Part shown: positions 38,521-52,900 of the stretch, one piece after another
Numbering within the stretch: position 1 is the first letter of the stretch
How the letters are laid out: each line of letters starts with the position of its first letter
Source: Rotaria macrura
Taxonomy: Eukaryota; Rotifera; Eurotatoria; Philodinida; Philodinidae
Assembly (NCBI GenBank): GCA_900239685.1
Contig: OENT01000492.1
Coordinates: 41,094-105,093 of the forward strand
Reading direction: 5' to 3'
DNA length: 64,000 bases
Program-made: the position numbers and the translations under genes
The notes under the pieces: generated by a model
Databases searched by the model: none
Told to the model about the DNA's origin: nothing
Seen by the model: the letters and a program-made list of their open reading frames with translations, nothing else

Positions 38521-41500
38521 ATGACATCTTCAAGAAGTGTACTGACACCAGGCAAATCACGCGGTCATACATTATTTGATCGACAAGCTCAACTGCATGC
38601 TTATGATTCTGATAAAACATCGAATCATTCATCAAGCACTATTTCTGACGTATCAATATCAGAAGTAAAGCCAGTATATGCGGTACTATCAACACCTGTT
38701 TCATCGTCATATGTCGTAAATCTTTCTTCTGATCCTCATCCACTCCATCATCAATCACAATCACCCTTACTTTTTCATCGTCGTTTATCGTCCGTATCAT
38801 CAACAGAACACTGTTCTCAATCAAACGATAATAATGTTCCATCGGTTGATATTCAAACTGAATCTGAGTTACCTATCTCTATCATAGAATATCAAGCATC
38901 ACCTGTAAAATCAACGACAACAACCGAGCAATTGCTAGAAACTGATTTTCCATTCCTTGAAAATTCTGTCATGAAAGAATCAGAATTATCCTCGAATAAT
39001 TTGATACCGAGTAGTTCATTATGCTGTGCTGTGATCGAGCAAGCCTTTGATTATTTACAGACTGATAATGATGATGATGAAGACGACAATACTAACAATC
39101 AGAATAATAACAATAATAATATTGAACAAAACAATTTAAGACAAAATGAAGATGACCAATCATATGATGTAGATGTATTCTATAATGGAGAAAATTCAGA
39201 TGGAGCTGATAGTGTAGATATGATCGATCCTGATACAACAGCAAGTAATAATCTTCAAAATGACAGTAAGTTCTATTATGTATTTTTCTTTCGATTACTA
39301 TCGTTGTCAATTCAATTCAATATTCCTATGAATCAAAATGTAGTTCGATGTAATCAAATGATGTCGGTTTATTTAAGTTGATTTTCTCTCTTTTTATCTC
39401 GATTATATGAAATATATATTTGCTCGAAGCAATTTAATCATTAAACGAGAAATATTGGCTTTGTTATGTTTTCTTTTCTCTTCTATAGTTCAAATATACA
39501 TACAATATTAAATACCGCTTAGGTATGTGTGTGTATATAAGCATGCTTAATGATCCCGTGAGCGTGCAACTTCTCTATTTCTGTTCGTTGTCCAATTGTT
39601 TGGTTTCAGTTCTTTTAATTTTACCTTACATGCCGCAGGTTAAGGTCTTGTGTAGGGGTGGCACTTTAACTTTAACTTTAAAGTAAAGTTAAAGTGATTT
39701 ACTTTAACTTTAAAGGTTAAAGTTAAAGTGATTTACTTTAACTTTTTTTTAAAGTTAAAGTGAATTTTCTTTTTCGTATTTATCACTACCTGGACTGGTT
39801 GATTGATACTGGCTAGACCCTCCGCAACCTATAAGACGACAAAAAAAAATGAAAAATAAAACAATTTAAAACGACTTTAAATAACTTTATACGTTGATCT
39901 TAAAGTTTAAAGTGGTTTAAAGTTGAGTGAAACTAGTTAATTTTTTTCATTCTGTTACGTCTCATAGGTTGCAGCGAGCCTAGCGAGCATCAATCAATCA
40001 GTCCGGATAGTGATAAGTATAAAAAAGAAAATTCACTTTAACTTTAACACTTTACTTAAAGCTTTTAAAGTTAAAATGCCAACCCTAGTCTTGTGTCCAG
40101 TTTTTCTTCTTTTTTAGTTTTATTTTTTAAACCATAACACATAATATCAATTTGATGATTGTAAAAACAAATATATTCAATCATCGCTGAAAATAATTTA
40201 ATTTTCAATTGATTATATCATCGTAATAGGAATAGAAAAAGTCAAATCATAGGTAGGTTACGTTTGAATAAATCTTAAGAACTAGATTTCTTTTCATCGC
40301 ACAAGAGTAATAGAACTAAAAGAATGATGATGATTTTTTTCTCATTGTTTTAATCCGAAGCAACCATTATAAATCTAAATAAACAATATCTTGCTTTAAA
40401 GTAGAACTAATTTATCTTTTGTTCTTCTTGGATTTGTCTTATGTTTAGATGAATATAAATAAATATCTAACTTAATCATTTCTAGAATGACACTTTCTTC
40501 ATAGTCAAGGTCATTTTTTTTCTTTGTTTTTCTATTTTTTCTGAGAAAAAGGATTCATAGAAATTGAGGAAATGATAGCTTCGTCGTCATTCGCCTTTTC
40601 TTTTTCATGTCATTTGCTTGGTTGTTCTAACTAGCTCAATAGCAAGTGATGAAACAATGAGTCCTTAGAGCGGCAGACATACGAGAAAGAAAAAGAAAAA
40701 GAAAAAATTATCATGATGATAATCGAAAGAGATGAGCTTAAGATAGATAAAGTTCAAAACAATTAGTCGGTAATAATAATGAACCATTTTAACCTTGTAA
40801 ACGATTTCAATTGAAGTGTGTGCGCACGTACACATTGTTTTCTTTTAAATTCTTCATCGAAAGGTCACAACTAGCAGGAAGTTTTTCCTTGTTTTTTTTT
40901 CTTCATTATTTTTTTTAGGTGGTATTCATACATTATCATCAGAAGGAAATAGTGAAAATCGGCATGATAGTCAAGAAAAATTAATCGAGCATCAATCACC
41001 AATGGCCTCATCGTCACGTGGAACAGGAAGCGAAAATAACGATAGTGATGTTGATAATCAATCACATGAAGATGATATCGATAATGATGAAGAACCAATA
41101 AGTAATCGTAAACAAAACGAAGATTTGATAGATGAACAACAAAAACATGAAGAACAACAAAAACAATTAATCGTAATAAAAACATTCATTCTTATGCATC
41201 AATGTATAAATCTCTTATTTTTATTAATTTAGTTGAGACAGCAAAAAATACTTCGAGGTATCGAACAAGAATGGCTACGTAAAGAAAAAACGTATATTGA
41301 ACAATTAGAAAAAATGGAACAACAAGTAGATTGATCGAAAATCAATTACATATTTTACTTCTTAAATCATTATTTTGTTTAGTTATCGTATATCACTATG
41401 GCAGTTAATTTACAAAATCTAATCAAACAATTAATCTTGCATCATAGACACGTTTGTAGAGAAATACAATCTTTATGTGAATGTGATCAACAATCATCAA

Positions 41501-44500
41501 ATTTAACGAAACAATTAACACGTGCTATTGAAGCACTGGTATGTTGTTTGTCACCATTTATTTGTTTGTTTCTATCGAGAATATTCTTCAATGTTTTCAA
41601 TATAAAGAAATTTTGATAAATGTTTGCTTTGACAGATGCTAACACTTTCGTACTATGATGATTATATCAAGATAAATCTTGCACCAATACGGAAAGCATT
41701 AGAAAAACGAACTAACAATAATGGAATGTCTAGTGAAGGTTAATCAGTTAATATAATAACAAAAATGTTTATCGTATTCGTTTCATTTTTATCTAGATCT
41801 ATTATCTATTCCTCCTAAACAATTTCTTCAAATACTGTCACAAGTACAAGTAAATATTTCAGTTGATTTTACGTCTATGCCCTTCAGAAAAGAGATTTTT
41901 TGCCTGTTAGGATTTACATAAAACAGCTCAATCTTTCGAATCAGGCGATCAAGAAAGTTTAACGAAATTATATAATTTTGTACAAAAATGTAAATTATTC
42001 GGAGTATGTATCAATTTGTCAATAATGAATATATCATATTCATATTTGTCTTCTTCTACTATCTAGAGTAGACAAGATGAAGGTATCAATAAGATAATAT
42101 TAAAAAATGAAGATGTTGCAACAACTGGTCCGCGTGGAAATCGTGATCGTTGTCGTCTTATTCTTTATCCGGATGCCATCGTGTGCAGTTATTTGAAGTC
42201 GAAATTACTTGCAAGGTAAATTTTGGATGATAAAAATAATGAAGTGGCTTTATTCATAGTAGATGAATGAAGACGATCGAATTTGACTTAATTCAACTTG
42301 TCAGCTTTTTAAATGTGTTAAATTTGAGCGAAGAAAAGAATTTCGATACATGCAGATACGCGTCTGTTCAATCTCACTGTTCGTTCTTAATTTGACATCA
42401 AGCAGACAATAAGAAATCAAGAGCAACTAGTAGTGATTTAGAATAGATTGAAGTTGAAATAAAAGAACAAGCTTTAGATTATGAAGATAGTCATGTTCAA
42501 TTTTTTTTTATTCGTCATCTTCATTCATAATAATATGCCCGTCGACAATAAAATAATTGCGATGTATTACGAAAATTGCATTAGTAAAATAAAACATGCC
42601 GGCAAGCTATTAAGAATGAATTAATTGAATCACTGCCAATTTTTCCATTTCACAATTTAATAGAAATGATCGTGCTTGTATAAGTTTTTCATCGATAGTA
42701 TTATATTGTCGTTCAAAACTCTTCTGGATTGAATAATTTTATCAAACAATGAGCATGATAAAGACATTAAATTACTTCATAACAAGCAATAACCATCGCA
42801 TTGAGATTTTTTTTCTCCATTAGACTATCTAAAATGATATTAGTCGATGGAATTTTAAGTATTATGTACTGATATTTGTACTTATTTGCGAAGTCTAAGT
42901 TAATTTTAACATAAATGAAAAAACGATAAAAAGTGGTTTCTATACGAACCAAACTTAGAGTTCTTACGGAGGATTTAAAAAAATAATTCTGAAACACGAC
43001 CATAAAAGTGTATTGAAGTAAATGCGTCGGAATATCGGGTTCATGCTCTTACAAATGTGACGCACATCTAAGCTTTACGCTAATACACACGTATTAGAAA
43101 TGCGTCATCGAAAAGACTGTGACAAACACCTTATAAACATTTTCATTCATTCTCATTGTATCAGAAACTGATGTAATGATATACAAATTCTTATGAGTCT
43201 GTAAAATTGTTAAGAATTTGACCCTGAATCTAAGACTTTGAACAGAACAGTTTGCAGAGACATTTTTAGAAATGTTACAAATTGTTTTTTTTCCAACATT
43301 GATGAGTAATTTAAGAGAAAAGATTTCATTCAAGAGAGTCATATGAGACATTGTCAAATGTTTCATCTATTTTTCACATTCAAGAGTACATCTAATTGAC
43401 TTCCATCAGAATACAATTTATAGTTTGGTTTTGGTTTCTTGAAAAATCTTCATCGAAACACTTTTGATGCAGTCTTGAAACCAATTGAACTTGCTAGAGA
43501 ATTTTCTATAGCAACTCAATTCCTCCCATGCCTATTATTTAGTACGATTGACAGAAGTATAACTTGAGCAAATACAACTTCTCTGAACATTAATGTTTGT
43601 CACTACGTATTAAGAACGCTTCTTTTTCATTAATGAACTACTTCCGAAATTCTTAGTAAATATATAGCGAAGAGATGTGCTTCATAATGAAAAGAAGAAA
43701 ACAGTCTGTCAGTCATTAGTAACAATAGTGACATGATGTTGCATATATATATCTCACGAAGATTGCATTCATAATTTTTGTTTGCGATGAACTTACTTTT
43801 ATACGTACTAAAATAAAAAAATACTATCTGTTATTATTGATTAGTCCAAAATATTTACTCCATTGGTTTATTCCAATAATTGATCTTCATTGGACAACAC
43901 CACAAAGTCCTTCTAATGATAATAATACTACCGGTGGTAAGTGAAATTCTCTTGTTTCAAAATAAATGTTGTTTTCATTCATAATAATTTAGATGAATTG
44001 AAATCAAATTTAAAATCATCCTACAAAGAATTAGAGAAATCAAATGTAAGTCTCAATGAAAAGCTATATTCTTTTTTTTTGGACTGTTTTTCTGTCAATG
44101 CTAGACTGCTGTTTCATCGCGGTTATCAAAAGCTATTCGTAAACAAGAAAATGAATATAATTTGGCTCAATCAAAACTTCAATTGATCCTTTCGAATTCT
44201 CCTTCGTTATCATCTTCAAGTCGTTCAACATTCACAATACTCTTTTCATCTGCTTATCAACTGCAAGATTGGATTGATTCAATTGATAAGACCAAACAAG
44301 AACTAGTTGAACGCAGTTCAACATTATTAGATCCTGTAAATACTCATCATCAACGTTTAACGGATTCATTAATATTGAAACGTCTTGATCTCGTTAAACC
44401 TAATATTCAAGAAGTCAATGCTCATGATTCGTCATCGATTCCAAAAATAAGTAAAACATATTCCGGTACATTAATTATAACCATACACAGTATCCATGGT

Positions 44501-47294
44501 TCAGCATTATCAAGTCCAATTCAACAACAACAAAAATTACCAACGTTGACAACGACTACAGAAAATAACTATCAGTTTTATGTTGCGGTGGAAATCGATT
44601 CTTATAATACATTTTATCCATATGCACAAACAGCGAAACAATCGATGAGACAACAAGAATCAGTCGAATTTAGAGGCGAGGTATGAAAATGAATCTTGAT
44701 GATAAATAATTGCAGGCTAAAAATCCAGAAATAATGCTACGATTGTAAACTGTAATTAAACATAAGTTTGGCCTATCACTACTAGTTCCGATTCCGTCTG
44801 GAATGTAATTGTCTAGCTCATATTTATTTAGAACGCACGAACGATGACAACATGACATTCACAGCAAGTCATCGTATACGACTCGACAAAAGAGATTTAG
44901 CGAAGAAAAAAATATATTGGTTGTAATTTCAGCGAGTAGAGCATTTTGGAATTTGGCACTTGTTCGAGACTATGTTTCCTATTGTATATTTGGTTGACTT
45001 AGAATCATTATTTAGACTTGAGTTATTTTTTCAAAAATTTTCTCATCAATTCTTAATAGACGAAGTGGTTCTGTCAATATCATGATAATGTTCATGATGA
45101 AGTTTAGGTTTTGAAACAAATGATAAATTACTGTAAATTCACTGAAGTTTTAAGTTAACGAGTAGATCAAAAATCTGTCTCTCGAATGTCATCGTAAAAA
45201 ATCGCATACAGAGACAATTCTAAATTGGATTTGTTTAGACTGAAAAGATGTTGGGATCCGTTGATGTTCTTCTGCTCGCAAAACAGTCGTATTTGATTCG
45301 TGTGTGTGTGTGTGTACGACTGATATATAAGAAACATATCTCTAACTTAATCAAATTCCAGATTAGAAAGCAATGAATATATCTCATATTCTCCCAGTAG
45401 TTAATTATTATTAATTTATGCTTTATGCTAAGTTTGATGTAAAAGTTCGTCGAACAATGTATTCTCATATTTTTCGAGAGATGAAGAGATACTTTAAAAT
45501 TATTCTCGTATAAGTGTAGAATATTGATAGAAAGAAAATGAGAATTATGGTCTACTAGAGGCTACCTTGAGGGATATCGCTCAATTCTACAGGTAACTAA
45601 TTGGCTGTTCGACTTCGTTTATCAACTTAACTTTTAACATATGTATAAATATGTCCGTAGTTGCAATTACTCTCGATCAAAGGTTACTTATCTAACAAGA
45701 GATTATTAATTGAATAGATACGAAGGACAATGCTCGCTTTTTGAATGGAAGATCTATTTATCCATTGATCGATTTCAATGACTATAAAATCGATCACGAT
45801 TACGTTTGTTTTTCTATTCAATATTGAAAAGATTACAAGAGATTAAGTAAATGTCATCTTGTATAACTAACAACTTTTTTAATATCAGATTTTCTCTGTC
45901 CATAGGCCTATGCCAATAGCTAACAAGATGGATATAACCTTTCGAGATGAGTAGTCATATTCTTGAATCATATGCCATCCTAATCCAATTCAAATACGAT
46001 GTATGGCTCATCTTAATATTGAAGTAGTCTCATTGGACTACGAACATTCTAGAAATCGAACTTTTGACATATCGACAATCTGGAAGTGATGCATGACACG
46101 GTGAAGTTCTATGATACAGAAATTTTAATTCTATAGTTTTGATGTTCTATAGAAAGTATTCAATAGCAGTATTATATTCTCGTTGGATATTTCCTCTTTC
46201 AGGTGTTTCAAGTGGAATTAGAATATTCACTTGCATTTCGTTTACTTATCTATCGTGTCGATACTACAACAAAAGACATTACGAATAAAAATACACAACG
46301 TGCACAATGTATTGGTAAATTTCATCGAAATGTATGTTTGAATTTGAAATTTTTTGCTAATATAGCAACATTCTAAAAATGGTGTTATTTTTCTTTGTTC
46401 TATTTCAGATTGAAACAGCATTACAGAATTGTGAACGTGATTCAAATGGAATCTTAACTATCGAATCACCATCTGGAGATTTAAAATTAAAAATTTCATT
46501 GAAATATCTGAAACGTGAAGGTACATTTAAAAGACAAGGATCGAAACGAAGTCTTGCTGTGTTTGGTAAAAGTATTGAAAAATTATTAAGTACACCGAAT
46601 GGATGGTATGAATATAATTGAATACAAAATCGACAAACATTGGTTTTTTCATCGTTTTTCTTTTAGTATCGATGGCATTCCTCGTATAATATTAAAATGC
46701 ATTGAAATGGTTGATAATGATGGTTTAAAAGAAACAGGTATCTATCGTGTGTGTTGTGTTACATCAGATCTACAAAAGCTTCGTCATCAATTTGATCGAA
46801 ATTATCAACGTGGCGAAGAAATGTTAACCGAAAAAAATGTACATGTTGCAGCTAATTTATTGAAATTATTCTTTCGTGAACTACCTGAACCATTATTTAC
46901 AAGTACGCTCTATACGGAATTCTTGCATGCTATACAATTAACCGATATTGATTATCAACGCATTATATTATTGAAAACACTTGAATCTTTACATCCTGAT
47001 AATCGAAAAATATTATTCTACTTATTAGATCATTTAGTACGTGTTAGTCAATACTCGGATATAAACATGATGCATTTGGATAATTTGGCTGTTGTTTTCG
47101 GTCCAACATTAATGAGACCATCGAAATTAATTGTTGCCAATTATTATTCGGGTAGTAATCAACGATTAAATGCAATTGGAAATAATGTACAAACAGATCT
47201 TGATCAAATGTCATCTGAACTACAAGGTTCAATGTATCAATGTCAAGTTGTATTGGCTTGTTTAAAACTAAGACGAGATGGAATATTGAAGTGA
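38521..47294 (+). CDS. BCR/ABR-type protein: DH-like, PH, C2 and RhoGAP domains
   Basis: Homologue of the BCR/ABR family, which regulates Rho-type GTPases (a GEF-type DH-PH module plus a Rac-directed GAP). Fourteen exons: 38521-39265, 40919-41172, 41233-41325, 41383-41538, 41636-41738, 41797-41849, 41911-42003, 42067-42215, 43845-43936, 43993-44045, 44105-44680, 46203-46331, 46409-46605 and 46667-47294, giving 1,106 aa. Residues 1-333 are Ser/Asn/Asp-rich and unlike the BCR kinase region. Residues 334-530 are helical and DH-like but divergent (ILRGIEQEWLRKEKTYIEQL). Then come PH (DRCRLILYPDAIVCSYL...FTILFSSAYQLQDWIDSI), C2 (about 713-832, SGTLIITIHSIHGS...FYVAVEIDS) and the linker FKRQGSKRSLAVFG. 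RhoGAP (about 898-1106) has the arginine-finger segment ETGIYRV and NLAVVFGPTLMRPS. The order and the linker favour BCR/ABR over other RhoGAPs. Introns of 1.65, 1.63 and 1.52 kb interrupt it; the first holds a hAT-like MITE. Confidence 0.88.
39653..40087. mobile_element. hAT-like MITE, 435 bp, with 8-bp target duplication
   Basis: The ends are inverted: left TAGGGGTGGCACTTTAACTT, right (other strand) TAGGGTTGGCATTTTAACTT. The flanking 8-mer GTCTTGTG is duplicated at 39645-39652 and 40088-40095. An 8-bp duplication and a terminal TAGGG-TGGCA are typical of hAT elements. Inside lie many direct and inverted copies of TTAACTTTAAAG-type words, and a second inverted pair around 39785-39840 and 39957-40015 (left contains GGTTGATTGATACTGGCTAG). 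There is no coding capacity, so it must have been moved by a transposase in trans. It sits in intron 1 of the RhoGAP gene. Confidence 0.9.
40678..40706. repeat. GAAAAA purine tract
   Basis: Tandem GAAAGAAAAAGAAAAAGAAA-type tract in intron 1 of the RhoGAP gene. Confidence 0.8.
42216..43844 (+). other. Long intron 8 of the RhoGAP gene, inside the PH domain
   Basis: The intron (1,629 bp) splits the PH domain between KSKLLA and PKYLLHW. It is AT-rich, with no recognisable element or RNA gene and no in-phase extra exon found. Confidence 0.6.
44681..46202 (+). other. Long intron 11 of the RhoGAP gene, inside the C2 domain
   Basis: The intron (1,522 bp) splits the C2 domain after EFRGE. It has a GT tract at 45299-45315. 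Nothing else is evident. Confidence 0.6.
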
Positions 47295-48223
47295 TTATTG
47301 ATCTCACTTTAAGAGTTTTTCTCTTTCTATTACAGTGAACGAATGATAGACAAAAAAAAAACATTTCCGTATTTTTCTTCTTTCCTTTTTTGTTTTTATT
47401 CTATTTGGCCGCCTTTACGCATTCCTATTCAGCAGTGGCACTTTTCGCTTTTTCGTTTTTGCTAATGTCGTTTTTTTTCGATTTATCATTTTTTCCTTGT
47501 TTATCTGTTTTGTTTTGTTTTCTATTCGAATAAGATATTAATGTGTACATTAAATATATGAAATATTGCGTTCATAATTATATCCATAGATACTCTTACG
47601 TTGTGCATGTGAAGATTGAAAATCATATGCAGTTAAAGAAGTAATAAGGTATGTTCTCGCTTGGCTACAGCACTTGAAAAACATTAATATTCAGATATGC
47701 ATTTAACCGTGCTCTCTTTTTTCTTTAACGATATTTGCTAGAATGATGATTTCCTTTCGATAGTATTGTTTCAGCGCCATCTCGTGGTTTTCTTTGATCA
47801 GATTTTTCTACTGGACGAAAACGCATAAAAAAATTGATGATGACATTAGTTGATTCTGGCAAAATGTGTTTATCTTTTTCTTCAGTCTCTCACAGAATCT
47901 CGTTCGTTGCCAAAGGAGAATGACGGGAGAGTGAAAAAAGGGCTCTTTTTTCTTTTCTTTCCTTTTTCTTTCTGACACAATTGCCGTGAATCAACAAGAA
48001 GAAGAAAAAAAAGAAGTATTGCCATTCTCTAACAATCTAAGTAAACAGAAGAAATAGCATTCCTGTGCCTTAATAGGGCTAAAAGAAAGAACCTCATGTG
48101 TCTAAAAAAATGATTCGTCGCCACTTGAGTCATAATCATTCAACTTGAGCGTCAATGAGTTCGTGCATACATTTGTTTCTGTATAAATAAGTGAACGAAT
48201 GATTTTAGAAAAAAAATAGAACT
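47295..48223. other. Intergenic between the two plus-strand genes
   Basis: T-rich sequence that should contain the 3' UTR of the RhoGAP gene and the 5' region of the PH gene. A splice-acceptor-like GAATGATTTTAG ends at 48208, 15 nt before the next ATG. No additional gene is visible. Confidence 0.55.
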
Positions 48224-49964
48224 ATGTCGCAACATATAAAGACTGGCCATCTTCGTTATTATTATAGTACGTATTTGAAGGAAGATTTTCTGTTGAAAGA
48301 CACTAACGTTTTCCTCTCTTGTTATTTTCATAGAGGGCTTACTATCAAAAAAATGGAAAGACTTTTATTTCGTACTTTTTGATGATTCAACATTGCAATG
48401 GTATGAAAAACAAAGTGATAGAAAGCCAGAAGGATCGGTACGTATTCGTGATATAGCACAAAATCTTTGTGTTGGACCTTACACAAGATGTCTACCACAT
48501 CGACCATCATTGCCTCGTCCAACTGATGAAGCTAATCTTATTGCCTTACCACGATCAAGTCCTGGTCATCGTGATCCAGATATTGTATGGATTCTTTGTA
48601 ACGATGTTACTCATCTCAAGTAAGATAACAAAAACGAAAATGGTGCCAATCTATTTCTTTGTATCATCTTAGTGATTGGATGAAAGCAATCGTTTCTACA
48701 GTAAACCAATCTGAGTTAATATTGATAAATATTTGTCATCTTTTATTTTATTTAGTTACCACCTCCACCTCAACAACCTCTACCTCAACAACATGGCGGT
48801 GGAATGCAACCGACTGCACCTCCAGCAGGTCCTCCACCACGTATGATTTTATTCGTACCTAGATATTTTGTTCATTAATGTTAAAAAGCAACTGCTGGTT
48901 TTAGCCTATCCGATAGCAAGTTCCTATCCTCAACAACAACGCCCGGTGTATCCACAACTGCCTGGTAATCAAGTACAACAACCATATCGACCACCGTATG
49001 GTGGTTCAGGTGCACCTAACAGTCAACAGCCAAGCTATAATCATACAACCGTGGTCGTTCAACCTTCTCCTACCTATGGCGGTGGTGTTGGTGGAGGTGG
49101 ACGTTATGGAGGTTATGGTGGTTATGGAGGAGGAGGCGGTGGTGGCAGTTCACTAGCTGGTGTAGGATTGGGTTTGGCTGGAGGAGCATTACTCGGAGGT
49201 ATGTTCTCTTGAAGCACAGTAATCCATGATGAAGTCGTTGAGCTTTTTATTTTAAGGTGCTCTTGGATATGCATGGGGAGGTGGATTCGGTGGTCATGGA
49301 GGTTGGGGTTATGGAATGGGATCTTCGGGATATGGTGGTGGATATGGGTAAGTTCGACGATATTTCTATATATGCCATAGGCGTGAAAATACGATGGAGT
49401 TCTCTTTTTTTTTCTTCTTTACAAAAATCGATGATTCTTACTTTCGATTTTATTTTAGTGGATGGGGTGGAGGCAATGATACAACTGTTATCAATAACTA
49501 GTATGTCTCAAGCTTGCATTTCTTGTTGTATAAAGGCTTTATTTTTAAATTTCATAGCTACGATAATGATACATCAAATAACTACAATCAAGATACAACA
49601 AATAATGATTATTCAACAGCTAATGACACAAACAATTATGATAATAGTTATCAACAACCAGATAGTTTTCAATATGATACAAATAACGATGGAGGAAATT
49701 ATGACAATGGAGGTGGATCGAATGATTTTGGTGGTGGTGGTGGTAAGAGAAAATTTTCAATAAGAGGAATCATTCTTGCTTTTCATTTTGTTTTATAGAT
49801 TACGGCGGTGATAACGATTTCGGCGGTGGTGGAAATGACTTTGGTGGTGGAGACTTTGGAGGTGGCGATTTTGGTGGTTAGTTCATAGCATAGTTGACTG
49901 TTAGAATACGTACACTTAAAATTATATCTATTTAGGAGGTGATTTTGGAGGAGGTGATTGGTAA
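48224..49964 (+). CDS. PH-domain protein with Pro/Gln-rich and Gly-rich C-terminal region
   Basis: Ten exons: 48224-48266, 48334-48619, 48673-48700, 48756-48840, 48905-49198, 49257-49347, 49459-49500, 49558-49742, 49799-49876 and 49936-49964, giving 386 aa. Residues 1-120 form a pleckstrin homology domain: GHLRYYYKGLLSKKWKDFYF, then LFDDSTLQWYEKQSD, and the C-terminal helix NDWMKAIVST with its Trp. A Pro/Gln-rich stretch (PPPPQQPLPQQ) follows, then a Gly/Tyr-rich region, a short apolar Gly/Ala/Leu stretch (SSLAGVGLGLAGGALLGG), and an Asn/Asp/Gly tail with repeated DFGGG units. An N-terminal PH domain at the very start recalls the PLEKHB (evectin) family, which binds membrane phospholipids, but the tail is different. 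Membrane association through the PH domain is the safest inference. Confidence 0.82.
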
Positions 49965-52900
49965 ATCGCACAAAAAGCTTGTGATTGAATACATAAATGC
50001 TGCTTATTGTTATGTGTCTATGTACTTGATGGTGAGAAGAACTGTATTCTATGTTTTCTTTCGGTTCCACTCATTATAATTAAACTGGCTTTTTTCCTTG
50101 TTCGTTTCATTCATTGTATACTATTTATAGTGTATTATTTTACTTAATTTGCCATGAAATAATGTTAATCACAGAAAAGTGATTTTAGAAAAAAAAGTAA
50201 TTCGTAGCCCATTAAGTCTTGTTACTGAATTTCACATTTTGTCATATGTGAAAAATTGGATGGGACATTGATATCAATCAACTATTGCTTGACTATCCTT
50301 CTTAAACCAGTGATAAGTAACAAAACATTGTTAGCTTCGTTTTATTTTGCAAGAATAAATAAATATTAACTGAATGAATCTCGATGGTATACTTTTCCGA
50401 TTATTAAAATTTTACTCAGTTGCCATGAAACGAGAAGCTTCGTGTGTTATAATAAGAAAAGAAAAAACATAATGTTGAAGTACATCAGTTGAATTAGAAA
50501 GAATATGACGTCAACATCACGCAAGTCATATATGCGTTCATGATTGTTATTATTATTTTTGTCACTATTATCTGTTTATTTGTTTTTAACAATGAAATTC
50601 AATGTTCAAAACGTGAGCATTGATAATCTATGAAAATACCTGTAGTCATAGTGTCTTGACTGCGAATGATGGTGCACATAGAAATACCAAGTTCACCATG
50701 AATGCGAATCCGTATTCAACTTTCGATGGCATAACTTACTATCACAATCTCTTAAACACAACCTGAAACAATACGAATCTATAAAACTGTTATTTTACAT
50801 CAGGATATCTAATTATGATTACACCAATATTTCACTTTGAATTAATTATTTAACGCAAACTAATTTTCTTTCTATTTTCATAGAACTATCATGATGCAAT
50901 GGACATCTTCATGTTGATCACAGTAGTGCGGATTTTGACATACGAATTTTCTATTGAAAAATTTCATATTCATAAAAAAGAATGCATGTCATATTGTTAT
51001 CACTCACTTGAAGCTAAATTAATTATTTCCTTTTGCACTATTGATTTAAATGTGGCTCATGTATTGTTTCACTCTGTTATAGTATCTTTGATGCGACAGA
51101 GACTCATGCGATAAAGTGAACTGTACAATAAGCAAAATGTGAATAGGGATTTTCTCAATTCATGAATATTCACACCCTAATTCCATACTATTGGTTCTTT
51201 TTGTTCTTTAAGAGTTTTTCACAGAATCAAATATAAATCGAAAGAAAAAACTTTTCGCAAGTACATAGAAAATTTTTTCATCAACAAAAAATTATACAGA
51301 CAATCAACTTAAAAGTACCTACGTAATAAAAAATAGGTAGATCTGAATTTTGATCGAAAATGACGATGAGTGCATAAACAAGTATATTGGAATATAAACT
51401 ATTGTTGTGAAGGAGAACCTTTTTCTTCATGCAATGACACTTTCAGTCTATCTACCGATGTTAACCAAATGAATCAATAAATACTATATCAACAATAGTA
51501 AATCTATGGCAAGTTTTTATTTTTACTGATAATAATCTGTAGAAGTATACTTCATATCTATAAGATTTCAAAATCGGTTATCTGTCTTAAAACTAGAGAT
51601 CTGTCTGATTACGATTCTATGATCATGGTCTTGCCGGAAAACGTTTCTATTCCGGACTCTAGTTATAAAAGTTGTTTTGCTTCTGGTTAGACGCATAGTA
51701 TTGTATATCCTAGAAAAATAAAGTTCCATCTTACAAGAGATACTTTATACGACTCGTATAACGTCTGATATCCTTTCTCGTGAAGATTGACTCCATTTTG
51801 TGAACTGATTAGTACTTTGCCTATTCCATGTATTGAAATGCTTGAAAGATCTGTTGTTGAAGAAAACAAAACAATTGATTTTTCTAAATTTTATAATAAG
51901 ATGGCCGTTTGTTGGAAACGTATCGGATTTAAACAACAAAAAACTAACTGATCTGTATCTTTCTATAACCCACTGGAAAACGACAAAAAAAAATTCGACA
52001 ATATAACAATCCAAATAAACATTAGAGTTAGATATGAAGAAAACTACTTTGTTGTGATCTCGGTCCCGATCAGAAAAGGATTTAGTCACTGTGTTGACCT
52101 TGATCAATACCATTGGTTCCTATTTCAGGTTTGGTCACGCCTGAACCGAAGACATCTTGCTCATGTTTATCGCCACATCAGTAAAGTGTTTGAAAAAGAT
52201 TTGTAAATGATTGAAAACTATCTGTTGTTCTTTAATTAGTGGCAAATTTTTGGCAAACACCTTTAAATCTTCACAGAAACTTACCATATCTAAATGATGT
52301 TTTGTTTAATCGTATTTAAAACTACAAGGGTTCTTATCACAATGGCATTTGGCCATAACTCGCAAGCACTTTGCAGGTCTGAAATACAGCTACCCGTGTT
52401 TTTTCTCTGCATCATCTTTTCACCGTTTTTCTAAAAAAATTCAATATTCATCATACTAGGTGTGTCAAATACATTCTAATTATAAATATTACATTAAAAT
52501 CTCTTATTCTTTAGAACATGCTTGAAATACAAGCGATGCTTCATATCAATGAAGCACAACTGTATACTAGATATATCTCAGATTGCTACCATTAAACAAT
52601 AAGAACAATCAATTTTCAATTCTGTTTTACATTATCCAATCGGAACAGTTCGAATGCTAATTGATGATCAAAAATGGTCTGTTTTATTAACATCATACAG
52701 ACATGAAAACCAGCAACAGTTTGCCTTCAACAAGTGAACAATATTAGCGCATCAAATATGACTAGAGAAGAGTTTATAGGTCTTAACTAAGCCTTAGGTA
52801 ATCGTCTCTTCGGTCGTCCATGATCGGTTTCGGTCATTGTAATACTCAACCCTAGAATATATTCATTACTAGCTATTGCCAACCAAAAATAAGTATCAGT

